From Cyathus striatus (lineage: Eukaryota > Basidiomycota > Agaricomycetes > Agaricales > Nidulariaceae): DNA of 64,000 bases. Below are positions 24,611 to 36,521 of the stretch, in pieces. Under the pieces are notes generated by a model, which was given only the letters and a program-made list of their open reading frames with translations, was not told where the DNA came from and made no database searches. Position 1 is the first letter of the stretch; every line of letters begins with the position of its first letter. The stretch lies in the NCBI GenBank assembly GCA_025738555.1, contig JAOVFP010000006.1, forward strand, positions 2,046,001 through 2,110,000. Reading direction: 5' to 3'. The translations under genes were made by a program, and so were the position numbers.

Positions 24611-26358
24611 TCCAATCAAAGGAGAGCAGCCCAGTTAGTGCAGCCCAAATTAGGTTTGCGAACTTCGCAAAAGCTAATTCACATGGCTAATTAGCCTGCT
24701 AATTAGCAGGTGCTCTGAAAAACTGAGAAATAACATGCGAAATAGTGCTAATTAGCTAAAATTATTTCCAAATTATTTCTAGCCTTAATGGCACTGACTA
24801 CTGACTCCACCCAATATAATAACAGTATCTTAGCAATATTGTTGACCAGTGAGTGAGCTCCTGTGTCATACATTGTCATCAGTAAATGGTAAGAAAACCT
24901 GGTGTTACGTACCGATTCTCTTCCTGCTTAGAAGTGGTTGCGAAGACACCCGGAGGGTGTGGGAGAACTATAACGGAAACCCGAAGTGAGTACGGGTGCA
25001 GAAACGTAGAGCGGGAGTGCGGAAAGAACCGTGGCTTCAGCTTGTGTGCTGCGCCGCCTGGATATCCCCAGGGAATGGTTCGTATTTCGAGGAAGATGAT
25101 ATGTAACCAAGGAAGACGTTCCAGAGTATAAGAGAAGGCTTTGCCACTACTAGGTAGCGGGAGAGAAACCCAAAGGAAAACCCGGAGCAGGTTTCGGAAC
25201 TTAGAGTAGGAAGAAAGTGTACAGAGTTGATACGAATACTGAAGACTACCTATTACATCTGGAAGACTACTTATACTAAGTAGGAACCTGTAGATACGAA
25301 TGTAGAAGTATTATACAAAGGACAAGTCAAAGGAGTAAGTAGGAAATGAAGTCTTGGCAAAGCGGAGTAGGGGCGCAAATGACGCGCTCAGAATGAAGAA
25401 TAAGGAACTAATCTACAAAGGCCATAATGAAACGTATAAGTAGGAATGGAAGAGAGGAGTAATAGAATGATGACGCGGTGAGGCCGTCATAAGAGAAAGT
25501 ACGTATCTGGGATACCCGATAGAAAACCCGACAGGTTCCGGGTATGTTCCCAGGCGGGAACGTCGGGAAGTGTAAACCCGAAGCGGGTACGTTCCGGGAA
25601 TGGACCGGGTATGTTGGAAGGTCACGTGGGAACGTCGGCACGATGTATCTGGACACGGATATAACACCTGGCATCATTGTCATTTGTCAATGGTTGCACG
25701 CGTATTGCATGATTATGAGCTCTGTATAAGATATTTGTCTGCCATGGTGACTATCATTGGATAGTAGTTATATTACTCACTGACAGTGGTTAAGATCTAG
25801 CTGTCAAAATGTTTTGTTATTCCAGTGGCTCCATGGCTGATGAGTGAGTGATGTCTGTGGTGACTTGGCTGAACAGACCCAAGCATAAAAGCCTACATGT
25901 CACTATCATTGCCAATCACCTTATCATTCATCAGTACCATAAAATGATGAGCAAGAAGGTAGGCCCACTACAGTTTCTTTGCCATAGTATCAAACATGTC
26001 CTCTAACAAATTCATGCTACACTTTTGAATAAGAAAAACCCAAGGGCCAAGTATAAAGTATAAACCACTAGTATATGTGAGGTGGTGTGATATATGATCT
26101 ACTATTCATATCATATGAATCATATGTCAAAGACTAAAGAAGCAAAAACTGTGCAGCAAACACTTCTTCTACTTTTAGTACTGATCTTACAAACTTGACA
26201 GATACTGCTCCTCCAATTCAGACCATGATGACAGTGGAGGATTGGCTAATGACATAGATAGGATAGACTGGTGATGTGGAAGCAGAAACAAGAGACATAG
26301 CACTGGCAGTAGATTTTTTTATTCACAAGCAAACTGTAGAGTACTGAGTATTCACTTA

Positions 26359-28384
26359 CTGGATCATTTCGACTGATTGTTCGGTCACGCGTCACACGAC
26401 GTCTAGAAACAGAACAATTTTGACAAATGTCACGCGTCCCGAGGAGCACCGAACAAAGGTTCAGTGAAACAAAAAAAGGCCAAAATTAGACACAAAAATT
26501 TGGTTTTTTCATTATTAACTGTATGTACTGGATTTCTAATGTTCCTCCCAAGCTTCTGTAAAATACACAGTGTTTTAAAAAAATTTCCTCTCCCCCTGCC
26601 TAAGTTCTGGAGTTGTGTCAATTAGTAATGTATCAACGTTGAAGTCCAAAAAATGAGTCACGGCCAGTGGAGTTTTCGATGTGGTCCAATACCGCTGTCT
26701 TTAATCTAACTTTCGATGTTATATCTCATGTTGATTGGATAAAAATGACATACTGTACTTACCTCAAATTCTATAAACAAAGTGTTTGTTGCGTGTATTC
26801 TCTACTATTACTAAATAAATGCTACTCATTTAGGGCTGCACACCGTAACCGTTTAAACGGTATACGGTACGGCTTACGGCACTAACCGTACCGTACCGTA
26901 TACACTTTTTATTTGAGGAAATACGAACGGTATACGGTACGGTTTGAGGTATTTACGGCCGTTAATCTATGGCCGTAACGGATATTGTACAGACCGTACG
27001 TGAGAACATACATCACGTGATTTTAACATTCCAAAGTTCTGAAATTGCATCCAAGTTGTGTCTTGTCCCCCGAACTTCCTCACCAACCGATGCCAATCGG
27101 GGACTCTCGCAGGAAGGATTGAGGTAGGAGTAGCGTGATGGGAAGTGTCGACCTCAGAGGTGGGTGCCCCGGCATCGATGAAACTAGAATTAAATGCCGA
27201 GCATCATGCATCATGTACGATATACATGAGAAAAGAGAATAGTAACAAAGAACAGACTGAAGTGAAGAAAAGAAACTCGAGGTACATGATAAACGAAACG
27301 AAGAGACACCGTAATAGTCTACCCAACTGGGTGCGTCAAAACCCTCATGCAGGAAAACCCAGTGGGAAAAACCCGTAGTCATGGGAGAAAAGCTACTGGC
27401 AAATAAGTACAAGTAAAAACGAGTAAGTAAAGTGGACGTAGAGGCAAGTACTGGGAAAGGGTGGGTGGGTAAATGCGGGGTGACAAGTGATAGTGATAGA
27501 ACTCTGTTGTAGGAGAGAGGAAGGATATCAGTGATCAAAAAACAGAGCGTCGAAGAAGTTATACCTGGTGCAGGAGAAAGGAGGGATGCGGATCGCCACA
27601 CTCCTCTCTATGTTCCTTGTGCAATCCGCATGGTTAGCTTCACAGAAAAGTAGGCTTAGCCACTGTGAATGAATTAAGAATGGGATTGAACAGGATTTGT
27701 GAGCATTAGAGGCCTCGTCAGAGGGGCCAAATTGAGCGAGCTCACAGTCTCAAATCCTCCAAATATCGATCGCCCGTGAAGCGAAGGCGCTTCACGACCC
27801 AAAAGCTACAGCGCTACCGTCCCTATTGGCCCAGTGAAAGACACCCTTGAACTGCAAACATTTCGCCTTTTATCTCATGAGACAATGTTAAAGTGTGTTT
27901 TTAAGGCTGATAAATTTTAACAATACTTTACTTTAATTGTAAATACATCAATACGAATTCTATGTCTGCTCTCAAGCAGAAAATAGATTTTTTTAATACT
28001 TATTTCCTATCGTATACGGTATACGGTTATACACGGCCGTAAATTACGGCGTCCGTACCGTCAAGTCCTTCGCTGAACCAACTTACGGTACGGGTACGGG
28101 TCGACCGTAGCCGTACAATGACCGTATTTATACGGCCGTCTACCGTATACGGACAGTGTGCAGCCCTATACTCATTGTTACAGTATTGGTATTGGTACTT
28201 ATTGTTTGTCAATTGTAGAAATACTTACTTCAGTAAGTATTAGTAGCAAGTCCCATAGTTCGCTCTTAAAGGGTACGAACAAATTTGAATGATGTCACGC
28301 ACTAAAATAGGCCACGAACAGAACAATGAACTGAAAATTTCGGTCACACAAAATGTCAGCGAACAATCGGTCGAAATGATCCAG
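26359..28384. mobile_element. TA-flanked inverted-repeat element, nested
   Basis: The inverted ends match over about 25 bp with one mismatch (CTGGATCATTTCGAC, then T or C, then GATTGTTCG). TA flanks both sides (26357-26358, 28385-28386). It is split by the inner hAT element; its own length would be about 680 bp. The TA target suggests Tc1/mariner or PIF type. No transposase is seen. Confidence 0.75.
26831..28168. mobile_element. Innermost hAT-type element with ACGGTACGG arrays
   Basis: 1338 bp. Ends TAGGGCTGCACAC are perfect for 13 bp and fit YARNG. The 8-bp duplication TACTCATT is perfect (26823-26830, 28169-28176). The outer 150 bp at each side are packed with CCGTA/TACGG and CGTATACG motifs in both orientations, the clustered subterminal repeats expected of hAT transposase binding. 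The core (27080-27601) has a 173-codon minus frame without any transposase motif. Confidence 0.88.
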
Positions 28385-28632
28385 TAGTATGTTACTCGTT
28401 GCAGATGTACCTGGTACCCTATATGCTGAGTAATGCTAATTTGCATGTGAAATAGCACCAAATTTGCTATTTCACATTGCTAATTAGCATTTTTTCGTCT
28501 GGGGGGCACGCCCCCCAGACCCCTGCTAATTAGCGCTATTTCACACTGCAAAATAGACCCCTTCTAGGCAGCGACCTATATCACATATGCGAACCAGCTG
28601 TGGGACCTAATTCGGGCTGCACTAAGCCCAGT

Positions 28633-30724
28633 TAAGTAACAGGTTATTACTTATGTATCCGTGTTTTGTGCGGCAGTCAAATAACAACACTGTCAAACTT
28701 TTGAACCAATTTTGAACGCTGTCAATGTCCTTGCCGCGAGCCTCGTCGTTCACGGTTCCACTCTTCCACTTTGCCTCCACTCAGAGCCATCAAGATGTTG
28801 CATGCCAAAATTATTATTTGTAACCTGATGCATCGTTACGGTATATTTTTATTTGGAAATTTCGATAATACTTTAATTGCAATACTTACATTTGAACGAA
28901 TCGAAGCCTATCTAAGCTATTTTCGGTTTCAATCTGAATCGAATGACGATATTTGTTGTGGTACCTTGTGCTAAGCACTGCGGAACACGGTCAAATGACG
29001 ATAACCTAACTATGGACAAAGTATTGGAGTTAAGCACTCTGGATTGATCATGGCTAAGAATCGGAGAAGGATATTCAAAAAGAAATGCAGTTAGGTAAAA
29101 TAATGGTATTTTCAAGGATGCCAGAGGCCGAATGCTTAACGTCAAGTGGAGACCGAATGTTCGTTCTTTTTCTCGAGTCATGACATCACTTCTCTCGAAG
29201 TGAAACCACCCGTATCCACTTGAAATACTTGCTGCTTATAAGTATGCTGAAAATAGAAGGCTGGACCATCCTGGAGCTGTGGACCTGACCTCGTAAGCTT
29301 AGCTATGATTACGTTACATCCCACGCAATAATACTCCCAGAAAAGGCTGCTTGTAGTACAGTTTTACTAATACCAGTTCAACAGTTGCAACAGTATGTTG
29401 TCCCGAGTCATTTGACTAGTATCCACGTCAAACGCGAATTACTATACAATGCTCTGTGGCTCCTAGACTATATATTCTACCGGTAAACCGCTGGGCAGGC
29501 GCCTAAATGGTACAATAATATTGCGACCTCTTTGAGCCTCTTTGTTGCCTCTTTCAACTTTGCGCTTGCCTCGTGTTAATCATGGGAAAATATGCGCCTA
29601 GCCGGACACTTGAGTGGCTCACTGTGTGCAGGAAGCCCGAACCAGCCGGGCATTGGAAAACGTGTTCGCGGAAACTGCCGAACCTATCATCCAAGTGAAT
29701 GGCTGGCTTATCGGATGACCTTCCTTCACATAATCCACTGTTGTTCAAGTCCAGCAGTACACATTGTCGTCCGTGTTGGGATCCGTCCTCTGGGAACGAA
29801 GTTTTTCTCATTATCATGGCGATAAGGAGTACCGTTGATTTTACGTGCATCGTAAGCTAATATTCTAAACCTTTAGTCGATAATTTGACCTAAGAAGCTA
29901 GGTTTAGATTCCAGGATCTCTTATTTTTTGTTCATAATCAGCCCAAGAGCAGGCCACTACATTTTACAGACCACTTTGGCCGCAAACCAACGTGTTGAAG
30001 TTGCCAAGGAAGCCTTACAGATTGTCTTGTTCAGCATTTGATAACGCATTGAACGACATCAAAGCCAAAAAATCTCTGAGCATTGTCGTCCATATGAACG
30101 CTACCATTTCCAAAATAGGAAGTACAATGGTTATCGCAGAAGAACAGTGCGCTGAAGCCACTCCGGGTTTGGCAGTGGCTTCGGTCAATTCAAACGCCGC
30201 TGAGTCTCGCTAAGTGGCTCGCTCTGGAAAAGACAACGCGAAAAGTATTGAAATAGCAGCAGGTCCAGAAAATGCCAGAACATAAATATCCCCTCATATT
30301 TTCCTTCAGTTGCTACTTATCCGTCTGAAATCTCGTCTCTGTATCGAATGTCTATCTTACAACATCGAATCGCGTCTGGAATAGCAGTTGCTATTTCCCG
30401 TATACCATTCACTCAAACATTATCCTCGAGCTACAAGAAGGTCACGGGAATCATCAGAAAGAACTTGCGTAGAAAAGCTTCTAATCATAGTATTGTGAGT
30501 TAATCTTAACAAAGCCTTGCCAGTGTTAACTGAGACACGGTATCTCAGTCGTATAAGAATATTACGCCTACCTCTCCACCTCCTCTATACTATGCGTTGA
30601 ACTACAATGATAAAGTATGTGCTTTAGTATCAGTCAGGATCTATTTCTCATAGATTATCAGTTCATAATAGAGAAGCTTTCCTGCAATAGCGAGCCTCTT
30701 CAAGTTTTTCGTTTGTATTCAGAA
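28633..30724. other. Intergenic, no gene recognised
   Basis: Contains short frames, including one of 73 codons (29992-30213), without domains. Nothing else is seen. Confidence 0.4.
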
Positions 30725-31432
30725 ATGGTTGAATACCAAATGAAGAAGCAGAAGATATCTCCATCTTCGACTTCGAAGGAGTTTTGCAAGCGTCGCCCGC
30801 AGTCGAAACCCAAGTCATCGCGAAAAAAATCCAAGGAGTACGTTCGTTTCGCTCCGATACTTTTTGTGATAGACGAGGAAGAAGAATCCCAACCGGTCTT
30901 CGATGTACAATTTTCTTCTTCTCTCTATTGCAGTGTTTGTTAACAACATGTATTTCAGCGGCCTTCAAATCCTGCAGGCTTTGACAGGCCAACAATTTCC
31001 TCTCTTCGCTCATCTTTTTTGGATGACGCTCTTGAGTACCATGAAGAAAGTCATTACTGCGTCCCTCAAGGCTTGGTTCAGCCCATCGCTCGCAAAGATC
31101 TCGCATATGCGACGCTTTCCTCATATCCCTGGCGCAAACCCTCTTTGCACCAGACTCTCCAGGAAAAGTTCCAAAGGGTTAAAAGGTTAACTTTAGAACC
31201 AAGGGATCTTAACTCATTCCGCGCTCGTCTTGACAAGGCGATCGTGATGATAGTTTTAGGAATTTTCTTCTGCTTTTTCTTCACCCACACACTATCGCTG
31301 GCTTTAGCATTGATGTCTCGTGCCTCTGAGGCTCGGGAAGCTGAGAAAACCACAGACGAAGGAATGTATGAAGAAGTCATGGTCATATTTGAAGACGAGA
31401 GTGAGGGTGGGGCAATGGGTGAACCAGAATGA
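30725..31432 (+). CDS. Single-pass membrane protein, unknown function
   Basis: Two exons, 30725-30904 and 30959-31432, 217 residues; the 54-nt intron is phase 0. The N-terminus is basic (SKPKSSRKKSKEYVRF) followed by an acidic DEEEESQPVFD patch. The middle is soluble. One transmembrane segment at about residues 153-178 (IVMIVLGIFFCFFFTHTL) is followed by a Glu-rich tail ending GGAMGEPE. The consistent frame across the intron supports a real gene. No family is recognised. The true start could lie in an upstream exon near 30600. Confidence 0.6.
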
Positions 31433-31756
31433 AATTCGAAATTGGATGAAAAAATGTGTTCACTCCCTATAGTACCCATCCCCTTAGGTATTCTACCTAT
31501 ATACTACGTACACTACAATGTATCAGGTTCAAGTGTTGAACCGATCTTACCTATCTTTATTGAATATAAACATATGTATAAATCGCCAAGCTCAAAAACC
31601 AAATAATATTGAGAGCAAACGAATGTGATAAATTGCAAGTATCAACTACAAACGTGAAGTCCATAACGTAGAAACGGATCCGATTAGGTAATTATCGAGT
31701 AGATAAGTGCAAAGCGAAAACCGTAAGCTACAGCTCCAACCAGACTCGTGCGTAGT
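31433..31756. other. Convergent 3' region
   Basis: 3' ends of the 30725 gene and hydrophobin HYD3; nothing else. Confidence 0.5.
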
Positions 31757-32202
31757 CTACAAGACGACGTTAATAGGAGTGCAGCCAAGGGCGACAGCAC
31801 CATCTGAAATAAAATAAGACGTTGACAATTGGACGTGGATATGGATACACGGGAACTTACTGAAGTTGTTGTTGCTGCAGCAAACAGGCTGAGCAGAGCT
31901 ACAGGAGAAAATAGTAAGACCTTTGAACATTACTACTATACTAACAGTACGAACCAGGAATTGCCTTGAAGTGCAAGAACGCTGATAGGAGTGCAGGTAA
32001 GGCCAATAGGGACGTTGAGCCCACCAATGGGGATGCCCAACAGCCCAAGTGCTTGTAGGGCTTGCGTATTGTAAGAGCCTGCTTGCTGAACACTTTCACA
32101 GCATTGGACCGATCCGACGTTGCAGTTATCACCTCCACCAGTTGGAATGGCAGCAACAACGGTGGCGAGGGCGACGGTAACAAGAGAGAGCTTGAACTGC
32201 AT
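31757..32202 (-). CDS. Class I hydrophobin (HYD3)
   Basis: Exons from the 5' end: 31955-32202, 31861-31898 and 31757-31803, 110 residues. Signal peptide MQFKLSLVTVALATVVAAIP. Pattern C-x6-CC-x34-C-x12-C-x5-CC-x11-C (NCNVGSVQCC, GLTCTPIS, CSAQPVCC, LGCTPIN). The intron positions and the 38- and 47-nt exon lengths match HYD1 and HYD2, but the protein is more diverged. It is an older paralogue, since its upstream region does not resemble theirs. Confidence 0.93.
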
Positions 32203-32315
32203 TTTTGTTGAGAGCGGAATTAGAAGAAGTGATTGGTTAAGAGGCTGATAAGGCGACTGTTGGAACTGTTGGAAGAGGCGGATGTGCTGAAGAATCCCAA
32301 CTCGATTCCTCTAGT

Positions 32316-32322
32316 TTATATA
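32316..32322 (-). promoter_or_regulatory. TATA box of hydrophobin HYD3
   Basis: TATATAAA-type motif on the minus strand about 115 bases before the ATG. Confidence 0.5.
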
Positions 32323-34133
32323 CCCTTTCCCTTAGTGTTCTAAACAAAAAAAGGAAATGTGCATGAGTATGGAGCATCCTCCACCAACTGAAACACCGAA
32401 GAAAAAGTTTAACCAATTCATCGGAACACGAAGCTGCGACTCTTCTAGCCTCTGATTCTTCTATGATGGTGTTGCATTCACAAATAAAGAAATTCAACAA
32501 CTCCAATATACTTGAAGACTTACCTGTGCTGCCCTTTAACATTTCCAGCTGATCGGAGTGTATGGGGGAATACAATGCTAAATTCTATGATGTAAACCCC
32601 GGGAAAAAGGTGGCTGAAAAGAGTTATCGTGGCAAGGCATGAGCTTGAAATGTACAAAATCGACGTTCTAGGCCAGTAGTGTAAGGATGATTAAGAAAAA
32701 CGAATGCGCTGGTCCCACGAGGGGAGTTGTCTAATCAAGCGAGTAGAAAGAATCGCCAGAATATCAGCATTAATTATGGAGGGTACTGAAAAGGCGAGGA
32801 ACAGATCAAGAAGTAAGTGGACACTCCAACCTCAGACGGTCAGAGGTAAAGGGATATGGGAAATATCAGAGATCATTACATTTTCAGCAAAATTTTCTCC
32901 ATGCATCCCCACAACCCTATCGCTATCGCATCGTGGTTATTATTATGTAGTCAGTTGCGCAGACGAATATCAGCGACGCTCCAGGCAAGCTTGTGGCACC
33001 ACTCTTACGGCATATCGCGGCTCATTTTAGTTACGATAAAATAATTGTAGTAAAGCAAAGTAAAAGTTAAGACATACCGCCATATTGACTCACTGTTTCC
33101 GCCACTTTGAGCATATTGGACAATTTGGAATTGTAGAGGCCCCGTCCTGTCGCAGAGAAGCTATTTGCTGTAATCCCAAGAATATAACCTACTTCAAAGT
33201 GCGAGTAGTGATATTCTGACAGTCAAAGAGGAGCATTGCAGAATTTAGTATGGCCGATGTATGAAGCAGTAACATTTTTGGGGTGCAGTTCCAAGGTCAT
33301 GAGTGTTATCACACACGAACGGTAACAGCACCACATAAACCTTGTTCAGCTATAGTCAATCATAATGGACGCGCGGTTACCGGTATCTGCCCGGACTGGC
33401 TCCAGAATTTCTAGAAGGTAGAGCATAAAAGTTAAAGTCCCAATAATAGAGGGCTAGACACGTGCGCCGTTCGGATATGGCATATTCCCGACTATTGTAC
33501 TTACGTGCTATTATGCACTGGAATTCGTATAGCCTTAGCCATTTAAAATGTACAATGAAATGCAGGAAATCTCTTACTTCCCTTCCTACATTATTGAATT
33601 TCTGTGCCAGTTTCTCATTGCTCAGTGTAGACAGCGATGGACATCAAAACCTGAACTTCCACGGCTCGGCATAGAAAGTTGGAAGCTTGCTTAATACGTC
33701 GAAGGGAGCACTGAAAAGATATATTCTCCCTATATGCAGGAGCTTCGCGCAACAGCGGAACTTTGGGTACGTGATGGAAAGGACCGAAAGCCGTCGTTCA
33801 CGAGACGCATCGTGGTGATTGCGATGCGTGAAAGAGCTTCGAAGTAAATTGAAATTCGGAATTTGCATTGCAATATAGTTTATGAGCATCAAGAAGCGGA
33901 TGCATTCGATCAGAATTCCTAGAAGTTTTCTCGTTTATTGTCAAAGTTGGAACCAGCTGCCAGCGCATTGAGTTGGTACGATCGGACTCACGAGTTCGAA
34001 CTTCGGAGTGACTGGTTCACTGAATCGTGGAAGTTTTAATTTGATATTTGTCCGTATGTACCAGCAACGGAATAGTATAACACTGACAAAGCTCTCTTCC
34101 ATCCCCATCACACCCCTCTGTCATCTGACCGGC
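32323..34133. other. Intergenic, no gene recognised
   Basis: A 108-codon frame (32704-33030) lacks coding features. A tRNA-like GAGTTCGAACTTC at about 33992 does not fold into a tRNA. Confidence 0.4.
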
Positions 34134-34135
34134 TA

Positions 34136-34718
34136 AGGTAGGCGACATCCAAATCCGACACCCCTTACATAATCAAAACCTTGTCTCCACAACGTTGGAA
34201 ATTCCTTCCTCACGCATCATTTCTGTGCAAATATAACTCCAACAATCTGTAGTTAATGGTTTCTAGAACAAAATGTTCGAAATATTTTTTCAAAATATTG
34301 AGTATATCCTGAGATATTTAAGGTATGTTTTTATGAGTGTAAATTGGCTTAAAACATCATTTTAAAGCATTTGCAGGCATCTGGAAGGCATTTTGTTTTT
34401 TCGACCTCGAACATTTTGCGCATTATGTAATATGTACCTGATTATATAATTATGTACACGTGACACAAATGTAACGCATTGTCACAGTGTGTGACTTTCG
34501 GCATAGTACAGGAACAACATTTGCAATATTTCTATAGCTCGTTTGCCTTAAATTTTTGCATATCATCCTTAAATGTGTATAATAAATTCATATAACCTCT
34601 ATTTCCAACAAAAAATTGAGGTTCATAATTTTTTTTCCCCCTGGACCCAGGATTTTGCGCCTCTTGGCGCTTACTAAGCTGCTTACATAAGGGTGTCGGA
34701 TTTGTATGTCGCCTACCT
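34136..34718. mobile_element. TA-flanked MITE with 28-bp inverted ends
   Basis: 583 bp. The ends begin AGGTAGGCGACAT and continue AAATCCGACACCC, matching over 28 bp with one mismatch. TA lies on both sides (34134-34135, 34719-34720). AT-rich core, no coding. It sits about 65 bp upstream of the start of the next gene and so forms part of its promoter. Confidence 0.85.
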
Positions 34719-34783
34719 TACGATGAATGTAGTTGTACACTCAATTGATTATACTTGCTTCTCGGGCAATATCTACTCAACTT

Positions 34784-35695
34784 ATGTCTGAATCACTGGG
34801 CGACACTTCATCAGTAACTTCTAGGGGTCGTGGCAGAGGTAGAGGAAAATCAAGAGGAGGGGTTGGGAAGTATCTTCGAGCCCGAGGACGACGGGGATAC
34901 GGGCGGCCGGCTGAGTTTTCACAACGACTGTTACTAGAAGATGAAAGTCCAGCGGACGAAGAAGAAGAAGAGAGGGCTGCAGCAGAGATTGCTGAAAAAT
35001 TCTCCAGGAGGAAGCTTGGAACGAATGCCGATCGATATGTCGAGCAAGAGCCAGAGCTTGATTCTGATGGTGGGTACTTTATGGCTCCACGGTACGATGA
35101 GGCCGGTGCTTAACTTGATACGGTCGACGACCTCTAAAGGTGAACCTATTGTCGAACCTGAAGTTGACCTTTCTACGTTCTTGGAGAAGCAGCGACTTTC
35201 GGATGCTCCGATACCCTCTCTTGCTCCAGAAGATGTCGCAGACGAGGACGATATCGACCACAGCATGGTACACATATCATCGAAGCCACAACATACTACG
35301 GCTGCACCTTCGCGAAAGGGAAAGGTAGAACACATCCAGTGGGATAAACAGCTCGAAGAGATGAGTCAGGAGAATGCAGCTGCAGAGGCTACCCGAGGTA
35401 CCTATTCATCTATGGGCCCCTTCCAACCATGCTAATGCGTGCATCTAGAACTGAAGGATAGATTTCGAGAAAAGTCAGATAAACTTCGAAAAAAGCCTAC
35501 GGCAGTGTCGCTCCATGCGCGCAAAGCAGGTTCGTTGGTCACTCTATGAGATTGTCACTGCTGGCCTGTCGCTAACGGGATAATCCAGAGATCGTTATCG
35601 AAGCCCCCGCTCTTCCTCCGGCCGACGGTGTACAACCTAAACCAAAAGCCGCAAAACAGGAGATGGAGGATTTTTTGGACGATCTGCTCTCCTAA
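34784..35695 (+). CDS. Conserved fungal protein with RG-rich N-terminus
   Basis: Exons 34784-35069, 35140-35397, 35449-35529 and 35589-35695, 243 residues, all junctions in frame. It starts MSESLGDTSSVTS, then an Arg/Gly-rich stretch (SRGRGRGRGKSRGGVGKYLR). An acidic helix-forming region follows (DEEEEERAAAEIAEKF), then conserved-looking segments NADRYVEQEPELDSDGEP and VEPEVDLSTFLEKQRL. It ends with EMEDFLDDLLS, an acidic amphipathic motif. The RG box suggests RNA or chromatin contact. I do not recognise a named family, though the tight blocks look conserved. The MITE at 34136 forms part of its promoter. Confidence 0.7.
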
Positions 35696-36521
35696 TTGGC
35701 AGTAGGTCATTTTCAGTCTTGCCATCTTCTGCCAGGTCGCATGTGGAAGATAAGATTATCATCGCGCCTGATCAACGATGCTTCATATATGAGCCGGGGG
35801 CGTAATGCAGGGCCGAAATCGAGACGAAATACAAATTTCATCTCGGTATTGGGCTCAGGAGCGATAGCGAGATAGTTAGCTTAACAGCTGAGACACCGTA
35901 TGTCTTCCATAAGCCAGCCACTCGAAGTTAACTGGATGACTCTGTTGCGGTGTTGACCAATACAGGCGAACTCAAGACCACAATGTTCCATGCAACGTCA
36001 CAGTGAGGTTGAGGGAGGTATCGGACATTGTTAAAAGGGGTGTCTGTGTAACGCCTCGATGTAGATAAATAGTTATCTTTTTCTGCTTACTGTGGACGTT
36101 CGACTGAGAATACGGCTTTAAAGCTTTAGTAGGGGACGTCAAAGGACCTAAAAATTGACTACGACTGGCTACGCACGTTAAAAGTAAAAGCACTACAGAA
36201 CTTGTCATAATGTCAGACTCCCGGCTATGTAGTTTCTAAACAATATTCATCGACTTGGTTTCACGTAAATGCATGCTTCATTGGTTTTTGCCCCTCATGG
36301 CTAAAGAAGAATAGTACATGCAAAAATAATCTACAACAGGGTTTATACGAAGAGCAAATGAGTGTCGTGACGCGTAGGGCGCAAATAATGAGAATAAGTT
36401 GTGCTATAGTAATTTTGACAACTAATGTAATCCTGGAAAGGGAGGAGACATGGGATCGTAGGAAATCTTGTGTTTATAAATCATGAATAGATAATGCGTT
36501 CAAGCTCGATGGAAGACGGTG
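35696..36521. other. Intergenic, 3' side of receptor R1
   Basis: No gene seen. Confidence 0.5.

Larger units (their letters stand above)
24636..28624. mobile_element. Outer hAT-type element with nested insertions
   Basis: 3989 bp. Inverted ends TAGTGCAGCCC(A/G)AATTAGG fit YARNG. The 8-bp duplication AGCCCAGT is perfect (24628-24635, 28625-28632). Just inside both ends are palindromic GCTAATTAGC motifs, probably subterminal transposase sites. It holds two later insertions (26359-28384 and, within that, 26831-28168). Without them it is about 1.95-2.0 kb and shows no intact transposase, so it is non-autonomous. Subregion 24870-25690 is purine-rich, more GC-rich, and unclassified. Confidence 0.85.

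Noticed and set aside
24898..25670. GGTGTTA inverted ends as a separate transposon
   Set aside because: Only 7 matching bases and no clear target duplication.
27080..27601. 173-codon minus frame as transposase of the inner hAT
   Set aside because: No hAT dimerisation motif or zinc finger; it is Ser/Leu/Pro-rich because of pyrimidine skew.
33946..34025. tRNA-like GAGTTCGAACTTC with GGAACCA/TGGTTCA ends
   Set aside because: The spacing leaves no room for D and anticodon arms; the T-arm-like sequence is a simple palindrome.
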